The notes under the pieces were generated by a model, which saw only the letters and a list, made by a program, of their open reading frames with translations, was not told where the DNA came from and did no database searches. DNA of 64,000 bases. It comes from Achromobacter xylosoxidans. Lineage in GTDB: Bacteria > Pseudomonadota > Gammaproteobacteria > Burkholderiales > Burkholderiaceae_B. Position numbers and translations under genes: made by a program. Location: assembly GCF_014490035.1 (NCBI RefSeq), contig NZ_CP061008.1, positions 5,828,001 through 5,892,000 on the forward strand, written 5' to 3'. Numbering within the stretch: the stretch's first letter is position 1; each line of letters starts with the position of its first letter. Positions 7,691 through 15,606 of the stretch are shown here, in pieces.

Positions 7691-9037
7691 ATGTCTATCG
7701 CAATCGCAGCGGCTGCGCCCAATGCGCTCCATACGCCGTCCATGCGCCGGCGGGTCATCGCCGGCACCACTATCGGTAATGCACTCGAGTTCTTCGACTT
7801 CACCGTCTTCACCTTCCTGATGCTGGTGCTGGGCCCACTTTTCTTTCCAGCCGCCTCCGGTTACGGTCAATTGCTATTGACCACCGCCACTTTCGGCGTG
7901 GGCTTCTTGATGCGTCCTGTCGGCGGCATGCTGATCGGCTCCTACGCCGACCGCCACGGTCGCCGCGCGGCCATGACGCTGACTCTGTGGATGATGGGCC
8001 TGGGCTGTGCCTTGATCGCCGTGGCCCCCACGTATGCCCAAATGGGCATGGCCGGCCCGGTCATGATGGTGCTGGCGCGCCTGATCCAGGGTTTCGCCGC
8101 AGGCGGCGAGGTCGGCGCCTCGACCACCCTGCTCGTCGAACACGCGCCACGCGGCAAGCGCGCCTTCTATTCCAGTTGGCAATTCGGCAGCCAGTCGCTG
8201 GGCGTAATGCTAGGCGCGCTGGTCGTGACGGCGCTGACCATGGGGCTGACCAATGAACAGATGCAGGCCTGGGGCTGGCGCGTGCCGTTCGTAATCGGCA
8301 TCCTGACCGTGCCCGTGGGCGCCTACATCCGCCGCAACCTCGAAGAAACCCTGACCAGCTCGTCCCCGGACACCGGCAAGCCGCAACTCGCGACTGCGCA
8401 TCGCGCCGCCGATCACCAGCCTTTGCGCCGCATCTTCGCCGACTACAAGATCACCATACTCAAAGGCATCCTGCTGCTGATCGGCGGCATGGTCAGCACG
8501 CAGATCCTCAGCTTCTACATGCCAGCGTACGCCAACCGCGAACTGGGCTTGCCGGCGACGTCCACGCTGTCGGCCAGCGTCGTGTTCGGCGCGGTCGGCT
8601 TTCTGATCGCCCCCTTTGTCGGCATGCTTGCCGACCGCTACGGCCGCAAGCGCGTGATCTTCTGGTCGCGCCTGGCGACCCTGATCGTCCTGCTGCCCTG
8701 CTTCCAGTGGCTGATGGCCGCGCCCAGCACCGAGCGGCTGATGCTGCTCGTCGCCCTGTTCGCGCTACTGGTGGCGCTGCAGTCGGCGCCAGCGTTCACG
8801 ATGCTTCCTGAACTCTTTCCCAAGGCAGTCCGCACGACCGGCATGTCGGTGGTGTACGGACTGGGCATCTCCGTGTTCGGCGGCTTCGCGCAATTCTTCG
8901 TGACCTGGCTGCTGCACGTGACCGGAAACTCAATGGCGCCGGCATGGTTCCTGATGGTGGCCATAGCGCTTTCAACGGTGGTGCTGTTCTGGATCGACGA
9001 CCGCACCCATGACGACATCGACGGACAGGAGGCCTGA
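7691..9037 (+). CDS. MFS permease, metabolite:H+ symporter (MHS) type, paralog 2
   Basis: 448 residues, twelve predicted membrane helices, aligned end to end with the permease at 4342 and starting with the same MSIAIA leader peptide. Signatures are GNALEFFDFTVFTFLML, GSYADRHGRRAAM, RLIQGFAAGGEVGAS and ADRYGRKRV. The differences lie mostly in the central loop (about 225-245) and in helices 7-8, which could change the cargo. GGGGAAAAC precedes the ATG. Its TGA overlaps the ATG of the DUF2817 gene by one base, so permease 2 is coupled to the metallopeptidase-like pair and probably imports their substrate (inference). Confidence 0.88.
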   Translation: MSIAIAAAAPNALHTPSMRRRVIAGTTIGNALEFFDFTVFTFLMLVLGPLFFPAASGYGQLLLTTATFGVGFLMRPVGGMLIGSYADRHGRRAAMTLTLWMMGLGCALIAVAPTYAQMGMAGPVMMVLARLIQGFAAGGEVGASTTLLVEHAPRGKRAFYSSWQFGSQSLGVMLGALVVTALTMGLTNEQMQAWGWRVPFVIGILTVPVGAYIRRNLEETLTSSSPDTGKPQLATAHRAADHQPLRRIFADYKITILKGILLLIGGMVSTQILSFYMPAYANRELGLPATSTLSASVVFGAVGFLIAPFVGMLADRYGRKRVIFWSRLATLIVLLPCFQWLMAAPSTERLMLLVALFALLVALQSAPAFTMLPELFPKAVRTTGMSVVYGLGISVFGGFAQFFVTWLLHVTGNSMAPAWFLMVAIALSTVVLFWIDDRTHDDIDGQEA

Positions 9038-10128
9038 TGCAGCTCGGCTCCAGCTATTTTTCACGCAGCTACGAAGAGGCTCGCCACCGTTTCGTGCTGG
9101 CGGCCAAACCGCTGGCCACGCACTTTCAATCCTACGTCATCGAACCAGTCGGACGCGCAGGCGAAGCGCTGGCCACCGATGTCGCGTTGATCGGCCCGTC
9201 GGACGCGGAACGGCTGTTGATCATGACCTCCGCCACGCATGGCGTGGAGGGCTTTTGCGGCTCAGGCTGCCAACTGGCTCTGCTGGACGATGCCGCCATG
9301 CTGGAACGTGCCCGCAGGGCTGGCGTGGCCTTGCTGCTCGTGCACGCAATCAACCCGTACGGATTTTCCTGGCTGGCGCGCACGAATGAAGACAATGTCG
9401 ACCTGAACCGCAACGACCAGACCTTCGACGGACGCCCTCTGCCGCAAAATCCCGGATATGCGGAGATTCATGATCTGCTGCTGCCCAAGGAATGGCCGCC
9501 CACGACGTCAAACATCACAGGAATCGATGCCTACATCGCCGAGCATGGCCAGGCGACCTTTGCCCAGGTCGTGACCCGCGGGCAGTACACACACGCCGAC
9601 GGCCTGTTCTACGGTGGCAACCACACAACGGCGTCGCTACTGAATCTTCGCCATATGCTGCGGCAGCACGGCAGTCGCAGCAAGCATATCGGCTGGATCG
9701 ATGTGCATACCGGATTGGGGCCTCGCGGTCATGGCGAAAAAATCTACGCCGGCCGTCGCGACGCAGCCGCAGTCGCCCGGGCCCGCCAATGGTGGGGCAG
9801 CGACATTGCGGTCCCCTACGAAGGCAGTTCCGCGTCGGTGGACATTACCGGCCAGTTGGCAGGCCTGATCTACCAGACTTGTCCCGACGCCTTGCACACG
9901 CCGATGGCGCTGGAATTCGGCACCGTGCCCCTTGATGCCATGATCGAAGCGCTGCGCGGCCGCAACTGGCTGCTTGCTCATCCAGAGGCCGACGACGCCA
10001 AGCGCGACGCAATCCTGCGCGCCACGCTCGATGCGTTCTACAGCAACGCCGCCGATTGGCACGGCATGGTCCTAGGCCAGAGCCGCGTGGCGGTTCTACA
10101 GGCCCTGTCCGGTTTACAGGAGGCCTGA
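9037..10128 (+). CDS. DUF2817 / M14-like zinc metallopeptidase, copy 1 (intact site)
   Basis: 363 residues, no signal peptide, so cytoplasmic. The zinc site of the carboxypeptidase-A-like fold is present: HGVE (H68, E71) as the HxxE pair, H224 in IDVHTG as third ligand, NVDLNRN as the Arg-containing substrate motif, and E293 in LEFGT at the place of the catalytic glutamate. The family probably cleaves a C-terminal amide or N-acyl bond of a small compound; its real substrates are unknown to me. The start overlaps the permease stop (TGATG) and is served by AGGAGG. A tandem paralog follows with another TGATG junction. Confidence 0.8.
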   Translation: MQLGSSYFSRSYEEARHRFVLAAKPLATHFQSYVIEPVGRAGEALATDVALIGPSDAERLLIMTSATHGVEGFCGSGCQLALLDDAAMLERARRAGVALLLVHAINPYGFSWLARTNEDNVDLNRNDQTFDGRPLPQNPGYAEIHDLLLPKEWPPTTSNITGIDAYIAEHGQATFAQVVTRGQYTHADGLFYGGNHTTASLLNLRHMLRQHGSRSKHIGWIDVHTGLGPRGHGEKIYAGRRDAAAVARARQWWGSDIAVPYEGSSASVDITGQLAGLIYQTCPDALHTPMALEFGTVPLDAMIEALRGRNWLLAHPEADDAKRDAILRATLDAFYSNAADWHGMVLGQSRVAVLQALSGLQEA

Positions 10129-11219
10129 TGCGAACCAGCGCGAGCTACTTTTCCCGCAGCTATGCCCAGGCGCGCGAGCGCTTTTCGCAAGCGGCCAGGC
10201 CGCTCGCCGACTCGTTCCACTCCTACGGCATAGACCAGACCGGCAGCGAAGGCGAAGCACTGAGCACAGATGTCGCCTACATCGGCGACCCCGACGCCGA
10301 TCGGATCCTCATCATGACCTCCGCCGTGCTGGGAGTGGAAGGGTTCTGTGGCTCCGGATGCCAGCTCGCGCTGCTCGACGATACCGTCATGCTGGCCCGC
10401 GCACGAGAGGCCGGCGTGGCCTTGCTGCTGGTGCACGCGGTCAATCCATACGGTTATTCCTGGATCGCCCGCACCGACGAATGCAACATAGACCTTAACC
10501 GCAACGGATTGCCCTTCGACGGGCGGCCGCTGCCAGCAAACCCCGAGTACGCAAAGCTGCACGACCTGCTGCTGCCCGAGGAATGGCCGCCCACGGAATC
10601 CAACCAGCAGCTGATCGCCCAGTACATCGCCGAACACGGACAGTCCGCCTTTTCGCAAGCCGTCTCGCGCGGCCAGTATTCGCATGCCGACGGCCTGTTC
10701 TATGGCGGCGACCGCCCGGCGGCATCGCTGCAGAATCTGCGCCGCATCCTGCACGAGCATGCCCGCAAGCGCACCCATATCGGCTGGATCGACGTACATA
10801 CAGGGTGGGGACCGCGCGGCCATGGAGAGAAGCTCTACGCCGGCCGTCATGACGACGCCGAAGTCGCGCGCGCGCGCCAGTGGTGGGGAAGCGACATCAC
10901 CGTTCCCTACCAAGGCAACTCGGTGTCGGTCGACATCTCCGGCCAGCTTGCCGATCTGATTTATCAGGCTTGCCCGTTATCGCTTCCGACCTCGATGGCC
11001 ATTGTTTTCGGGGCCGTCCGTTTCGACGCCATGGTGCATGCGCTATGTGGCAGGAACTGGCTGCACGCGCATCCGGAAGCGCCCGACGATTTGCGGCGAA
11101 CCATCCTGCAAACCACGCTGGATGCGTTCTATTGCAACGAGGCGAACTGGCACGGCATGGTGCTGGGGCAAACCCGGGTTGCGGTGCTACAGGCCCTACG
11201 CGGCTTGCAGGCAGCTTGA
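10128..11219 (+). CDS. DUF2817 / M14-like protein, copy 2 (predicted inactive)
   Basis: 363 residues, same length as copy 1 and collinear with it. It retains E71, the NIDLNRN motif and H224 in IDVHTG, but the first zinc ligand is leucine (VLGVE instead of THGVE, codon CTG at 10329-10331) and the glutamate of LEFGT is valine (IVFGA, codon GTT at 11004-11006). Two independent active-site losses in an otherwise open, full-length frame suggest a maintained pseudoenzyme, perhaps a regulatory or structural partner of copy 1 (inference). The TGATG overlap with copy 1 implies coupled synthesis. No clear terminator follows. Confidence 0.78.
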   Translation: MRTSASYFSRSYAQARERFSQAARPLADSFHSYGIDQTGSEGEALSTDVAYIGDPDADRILIMTSAVLGVEGFCGSGCQLALLDDTVMLARAREAGVALLLVHAVNPYGYSWIARTDECNIDLNRNGLPFDGRPLPANPEYAKLHDLLLPEEWPPTESNQQLIAQYIAEHGQSAFSQAVSRGQYSHADGLFYGGDRPAASLQNLRRILHEHARKRTHIGWIDVHTGWGPRGHGEKLYAGRHDDAEVARARQWWGSDITVPYQGNSVSVDISGQLADLIYQACPLSLPTSMAIVFGAVRFDAMVHALCGRNWLHAHPEAPDDLRRTILQTTLDAFYCNEANWHGMVLGQTRVAVLQALRGLQAA

Positions 11220-11309
11220 CGCATTGAGTCAAAGCGATTGCGCGACGGTGTATGCGTTCTCGGTTTGAATGGAATTGGCTTCATCTCAGAATACGGAAAG
11301 GTGCTTAAC

Positions 11310-11576
11310 ATGGAGCGGTCGGGCTTTTCAGAAGAACAGATCAGGCATGCACTGAAGCAGGCGACGCTTGGCACGCCGATGTCTGACATCTGCAAGCGCA
11401 TGGGTGTAAGCGAAGCGACCTTCCACGCGTGGAAGGTCCACTACGACGGCCTCGCATCCTATGAGATGAAATTGCTGAACAGGCTCGAAAACGAGTGCAA
11501 CCGGCTTGAACGCTTGATCGCCATCCTGGCGCTCAACAAAGTGATACTGCAGGACACGCTTGGGGCAAAGGAGTGA
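11310..11576 (+). CDS. solitary IS3-family transposase OrfA
   Basis: 88 residues, the usual length of OrfA in IS3 elements of the IS407 type. It has a helix-turn-helix (EEQIRHALKQATLGTPMSDI, MGVSEATFHAWK) and a C-terminal leucine-rich coiled coil (LLNRLENECNRLERLIAIL). The ATG at 11310 follows AAGG by eight bases. No OrfB or recognisable terminal inverted repeats are present, and the next gene begins 70 bp later, so this is an insertion-sequence remnant or a captured DNA-binding protein. It marks the accessory character of the region. Confidence 0.75.
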   Translation: MERSGFSEEQIRHALKQATLGTPMSDICKRMGVSEATFHAWKVHYDGLASYEMKLLNRLENECNRLERLIAILALNKVILQDTLGAKE

Positions 11577-11647
11577 GCCCCACGCATTGCGGCAAGTCTG
11601 CGGCGACGCCTCCAGCCCGCTGAAATCTCTTCGTCTGCACTGTTCTT

Positions 11648-13387
11648 TTGAAATCTCTGAACCGCTACACAGTGGCATATGTCATCGGCGTTCTCATCCC
11701 GGTGAGCGCGCTGATAGGCATTCAACTTACGCATAGCTGGCGCGCCCACGCGGCGGCGCGTGATGCGATGTCGAGCCTGCACGTCGTCCAGGGCACGCTG
11801 GAGGCGATGGCTGCCGTCCTGATGGAACGCGGATCGATGAATGCCGCGCTGATAGACGGTTTGCCCGTATCCGAGACCAGACAGCACGAACTGCTGCTTG
11901 CGCGCAGTGCCAGCGACAGCAGGATCGCCGAGCTGCTGGAACTGCACCAGACCAGCAGCTGCGACAGTTGCAGGGACGTTCGAGGCACCATCCAACACAT
12001 TGCGCGGACCCTGGTCCAACAGCGCGCCGCCGCGGATCGGCTCATCGCCAGACAGCGCGCGCTGATCAGCGCGCAAGAACTGAACGACGTGGTGGTGATC
12101 ATGGCCGGACTAATCCCGGCGCTCGAGGAAACCGCGCTCGACAACTCAGCCGTCGTGATCCGGCATGAAGTGGAAAATCCCGGCCTCATGACCATTGCCA
12201 TGCTTGCGGCAGGACTGCGCGAGCAAGCCGGTCTGCTGGGATCCTCCTTCATGCCTGCACAAGTACAGCACCGCCCTCTCAGCGACGTGGAAACGCAACG
12301 CATCGAACAACAACTGGGTCGCGTTTCCCAATTACGTGCGCTGCTTGAAGTACAGCTCTCCACCCATGCGGACCTCGAGACGCGCGCATATCCTCGAGTT
12401 CAGTATGAGTACTTTGGCGCAGGCCTGGAGTACATCGCGGCGTTGCGTCATACGCCGCCGTCAACCGCCGACTCGTCGAATCTGAAGGGAGGCATGCAGG
12501 AGCGCTATGTTCCGCTGATGCAATCCATCGTCGACTTCCGCGATGAAGTATTGAGCTTGTTGGGAAAACTCCTGGAACACCAACGCGTCAACGCGGTGAC
12601 GGAGCTGGTCACGACCACCGCGGTGGCCGTCGTACTGCTGCTGGCCGCCACCTGGGGGTTCACCAAGTTCCGCTGGCGTCTGATACGGCCATTCGTCGTA
12701 GCCACCGAAATCATCAACTCCATCAATGACAACGCGCCCGCGCCGATCTCCGGCGCCGGCTATCGCAAGGAAGTTCTCGGCCTGTTCGACGCCATCCAGA
12801 GATTGAAGGAAGACGCCATCGCCAAGTCCCAGACGGAGCATGAACGCGAGCGGCTCATCGCCGATCTGGCGACGTTGGCGGAGACGGACTTCCTCACGGG
12901 ACTGCTCAACCGGCGTGCATTTCACGCCCGCGCCGCAGCGTTGTGCGCGAGCCTGAACCAGCCGGAACAGATGCTGACTTTAATCGTCTTTGATATCGAT
13001 CATTTCAAGCGGATCAATGATTCCTACGGCCACGCCGGCGGCGACAATGTTCTGGTGGCGGTGGCGCAGGCATGCCATCAGACATGGCGGCGCACCGACA
13101 TCGTGGCGCGCATCGGCGGTGAAGAATTCGCTGTGCTGTGCACGGTACCCAGCATGGCGCAAGCGAGCGCAATGGCGCAGAGCATGCGCCGCCGCATCGA
13201 ACGCCTGGCGGTGCCGTCCGACGGCAAGACCATAGCGTCGATCACCAGCAGTTTTGGAGTGGTCTGCGCGCGGACAGATGAAATCATCGATGTCGACGCA
13301 CTGCTGAAGCACGCCGATGAGTTGCTCTATCGCGCCAAGGCCTCTGGCCGCAACTGCGTCATTACACAGTCTGACGACGCGGCGTAA
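11648..13387 (+). CDS. membrane-bound diguanylate cyclase (GGDEF) with periplasmic sensor
   Basis: 579 residues. One membrane helix lies near residues 8-26, then a ~290-residue periplasmic region with a CDSC pair, a second helix (VTTTAVAVVLLLAATWGF, about 325), a HAMP-like linker and a C-terminal GGDEF domain. The active-site loop is GGEEF (490-494). RRTD, five residues before it, is a canonical inhibitory I-site, so it should make c-di-GMP with product feedback. The sensor family is unrecognised. The start is weak: a TTG with no ribosome site, but an in-frame stop at 11621 and loss of helix 1 from the next ATG leave little choice. A 10-bp direct repeat overlaps this start. Confidence 0.85.
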   Translation: MKSLNRYTVAYVIGVLIPVSALIGIQLTHSWRAHAAARDAMSSLHVVQGTLEAMAAVLMERGSMNAALIDGLPVSETRQHELLLARSASDSRIAELLELHQTSSCDSCRDVRGTIQHIARTLVQQRAAADRLIARQRALISAQELNDVVVIMAGLIPALEETALDNSAVVIRHEVENPGLMTIAMLAAGLREQAGLLGSSFMPAQVQHRPLSDVETQRIEQQLGRVSQLRALLEVQLSTHADLETRAYPRVQYEYFGAGLEYIAALRHTPPSTADSSNLKGGMQERYVPLMQSIVDFRDEVLSLLGKLLEHQRVNAVTELVTTTAVAVVLLLAATWGFTKFRWRLIRPFVVATEIINSINDNAPAPISGAGYRKEVLGLFDAIQRLKEDAIAKSQTEHERERLIADLATLAETDFLTGLLNRRAFHARAAALCASLNQPEQMLTLIVFDIDHFKRINDSYGHAGGDNVLVAVAQACHQTWRRTDIVARIGGEEFAVLCTVPSMAQASAMAQSMRRRIERLAVPSDGKTIASITSSFGVVCARTDEIIDVDALLKHADELLYRAKASGRNCVITQSDDAA

Positions 13388-13472
13388 TCGATCGATAGAC
13401 AGCTTGCGCTTGCGCGTTGCAGCGCTTGCACGGTGATCTGCGGTCATCCGCAAAATAGGAAAAGTGCTTGGC

Positions 13473-13518
13473 GGAACAAAATTTCTGTCTTTTGTCGTGC
13501 GCAGCGCGTCCGTATAGT
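13473..13518 (+). promoter_or_regulatory. shared promoter-like element, copy C
   Basis: GGAACAAAATTTCTGTCTTT is identical to copy A over the whole left block, and GCGTCCGTATAGT matches copy B on the right. TATAGT is at 13513-13518, about 50 bp before the chemoreceptor start. Outside the two blocks the sequence is unlike copies A and B, which argues for retained function and not simple recent duplication. Confidence 0.65.
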
Positions 13519-13570
13519 CCGGACAGCGTGAACCGAATACAGAAATTCCATTCTTGAAAGCGAAATTGAA

Positions 13571-15205
13571 ATGAAGCCATCAAAGCTGAAAATGCGTACT
13601 CGCCTTGCCATGGGTTTTGCGATGATCATGGTGGCGCTGCTGGTGTCCGGCATTCTCGGTGCGTTTGGCATCCGCGCGCTGGAGCAGGATGTCTACCAGA
13701 TCACCGCTATCAACAACGAACAACGGCGCCTGGCGATCGATATGCGCTACCAGGTCCAGGAGCAGGCCATCGCAATCCGCAACATCCTGATCCTCACGGA
13801 TCCGTCAGTGCTGAAGGCCGAAGTGTCGCGGGCGAATGAAGCGGATAAGCTCTACAACGAATCTCGAGACAGGCTCGGCGGCATGTTCTCGAGCCGTTCT
13901 GGCACCACCAACGAGGAAAGGCGCCTGTTCGCCGCCGCAGGCGTTGCGCAACAAGACATGCGTTCGCAGTTCATGCGCGTCATGGAAGAAGGATTGAATG
14001 GCGACCGCCAGAACGCGCAACATCTGCTGGAAGACGAACTGCGGCCCAAGCAGCGCGTGCTCCAGGAAACGCTATCGACATTGGCTGCGCTCGAAACGAA
14101 GATCAACGATGCACGCGCGGAAGATACCCGATCTCTCGCGAGCCAGTTGCAATGGGCCGTCGGGGCGACCGTCTTGACCGCGCTGATGCTTGGGGTATTT
14201 GCGGCCTATCTCACAGCGCGCAGCATCCTGCGCCAGTTGGGCGGCGATCCCGGCGATGCGCAACTTCTGGCAGTGAACATCGCCGATGGCGACCTGACCA
14301 GCCGACTGCAGCTCGATTCCCGCTACGACCATAGCTTGATGCATGGCCTGGAATCCATGCGCTCGCGTCTCTCCAGAATCGTCGATGCAATCAAATCATC
14401 GGCTGCATCGATCTCGACGGCTGCAGGCCAGATTGCCCAAGGCAATGCCGATCTGTCACATCGTACCGAGGAGCAGGCCGCGTCACTGGAAGAGACCGCG
14501 GCCAGCATCGAACAGCTGACGTCCACCGTACGGCTGAATCAAGACAACGCGGCGAGCGGCGACGAAGTGGCCAGCGAAGGAGCCAAGGCCGCGGAGAAAG
14601 CGGGTGGCGTCGTATCCGAGATGCTCGCGGCCATGACGGAAATTTCCGCTAACTCGGAAAAGGTCGCACAGATTGTGTCGCTGATCGAGAGCATTGCATT
14701 TCAGACGAATATTCTTGCATTGAACGCCGCGGTGGAAGCCGCCAGGGCCGGAGATCAAGGCCGGGGCTTCGCCGTGGTGGCCGGCGAGGTCCGGGCGCTG
14801 GCGCAACGCAGCGCCACATCCGCAAGGGAAATCAAAGACCTGATCGAGACCTCCACTTCCGTGGTCCAGGCCGGACGGGATCTCGCCGCCCGAGCGGGCC
14901 GGGACATGGAAGAAGTCGTGACCTCCGTGATGCGCATGAAGACAATAACGGGAGAGATCGCCACCGCGTCTCGCGAACAAGCCATCGGTATCGAACAGGT
15001 CAACGTCGCCATCGCGCAACTGGACTCCGTAACGCAGCAAAACGCTGCGCTGGTCGAGGAATCTGCCGCAGCGGCGCATTCCATGGCGGAACAGGCGCGC
15101 GATCTGCTGCAGGCAGTCGAAGTGTTCAAGACGGCATCGTCCCTGTCCCCGCGGCATGTGCCGATGGCAGAGCCGACGCTCATCGCGTTTGCAGGCTCTA
15201 CGTAA
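13571..15205 (+). CDS. methyl-accepting chemotaxis protein
   Basis: 544 residues: membrane helix 1 (about 12-33), periplasmic four-helix-bundle sensor (~40-190), helix 2 (VGATVLTALMLGVFAAYL), HAMP, then the cytoplasmic signalling hairpin with the conserved tip SIAFQTNILALNAAVEAARA (about 375) and methylation helices rich in Glu/Gln/Ala. There is no C-terminal NWETF-type tether. It signals through CheA/CheW at the cell pole. It carries the same promoter element as both permeases upstream, so it may sense the compound they import. The ATG has only a weak GAAA upstream. A strong terminator follows ~115 bp after the stop. Confidence 0.92.
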   Translation: MKPSKLKMRTRLAMGFAMIMVALLVSGILGAFGIRALEQDVYQITAINNEQRRLAIDMRYQVQEQAIAIRNILILTDPSVLKAEVSRANEADKLYNESRDRLGGMFSSRSGTTNEERRLFAAAGVAQQDMRSQFMRVMEEGLNGDRQNAQHLLEDELRPKQRVLQETLSTLAALETKINDARAEDTRSLASQLQWAVGATVLTALMLGVFAAYLTARSILRQLGGDPGDAQLLAVNIADGDLTSRLQLDSRYDHSLMHGLESMRSRLSRIVDAIKSSAASISTAAGQIAQGNADLSHRTEEQAASLEETAASIEQLTSTVRLNQDNAASGDEVASEGAKAAEKAGGVVSEMLAAMTEISANSEKVAQIVSLIESIAFQTNILALNAAVEAARAGDQGRGFAVVAGEVRALAQRSATSAREIKDLIETSTSVVQAGRDLAARAGRDMEEVVTSVMRMKTITGEIATASREQAIGIEQVNVAIAQLDSVTQQNAALVEESAAAAHSMAEQARDLLQAVEVFKTASSLSPRHVPMAEPTLIAFAGST

Positions 15206-15314
15206 AGAGAGCAACACAAATGGACCAACCGCGACGCGCGCCGGTCCAACAGCGGCTTCAATCCGGCCACAAGCCGAGTCCATGGCCGGGTCATGAACCA
15301 CGATGACCGAGAAG

Positions 15315-15353
15315 CAAAAAAAACGCCGCTAGAAATAGCGGCGTTTTTCTTTA
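15315..15353. terminator. bidirectional intrinsic terminator
   Basis: Perfect 10-bp stem AACGCCGCTA / TAGCGGCGTT (15322-15331 and 15336-15345) with a GAAA loop. It is flanked by an A-run on the left and TTTTTCTTT on the right, so it can stop transcription from the chemoreceptor on the plus strand and from tRNA-Lys on the minus strand. Confidence 0.85.
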
Positions 15354-15397
15354 GTACAGCAATGCTTGGACAGCCATTGCTTGGTACAGGAATTGGG

Positions 15398-15473
15398 TGG
15401 TGGGTTGTGCGAGACTCGAACTCGCGACCAACGGATTAAAAGTCCGCTGCTCTACCGACTGAGCTAACAACCC
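15398..15473 (-). tRNA. tRNA-Lys (anticodon TTT)
   Basis: 76-nt cloverleaf read on the minus strand: acceptor GGGTTGT / ACAACCC, D arm TAGCTCAGTCGGTAGAGC, anticodon arm GCGGACTTTTAATCCGT with anticodon TTT, T arm GCGAGTTCGAGTCTCGC, and an encoded CCA end. A consensus promoter precedes it. Its 3' end faces the accessory region at lower coordinates, the usual orientation for island insertion at tRNA genes. Confidence 0.97.
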
Positions 15474-15487
15474 GACCGAAGCCAGAA

Positions 15488-15516
15488 ATTATGGCCGATT
15501 TGGCGCCGTTTGTCAA
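15488..15516 (-). promoter_or_regulatory. sigma-70 promoter of tRNA-Lys
   Basis: On the minus strand TTGACA (15511-15516), a 17-bp spacer (15494-15510) and CATAAT (15488-15493), 15 bp before the mature tRNA 5' end. Near-consensus hexamers with ideal spacing. Confidence 0.8.
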
Positions 15517-15555
15517 AATTCGATGCAAGGCCCCAGACCAAAACGCTGTCCCTGC

Positions 15556-15584
15556 AACAAAAACGGCCGCTCGCGGCGACCGTT
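15556..15584 (-). terminator. intrinsic terminator of the met operon
   Basis: On the minus strand a nine-pair stem AACGGTCGC / GCGGCCGTT (one G-T pair) with loop CGCGA, followed by TTTTTG. It lies 22 bp after the metQ stop codon. Confidence 0.8.
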
Positions 15585-15606
15585 CCTGAGGCTGACGGTG
15601 CTGGGC

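Noticed and set aside
15398..15473. Proof of an integrated island by a tRNA-Lys attachment repeat
   Set aside because: I looked for the tRNA 3' end again near 3.2 kb and elsewhere to the left and did not see it, and no integrase gene is present.
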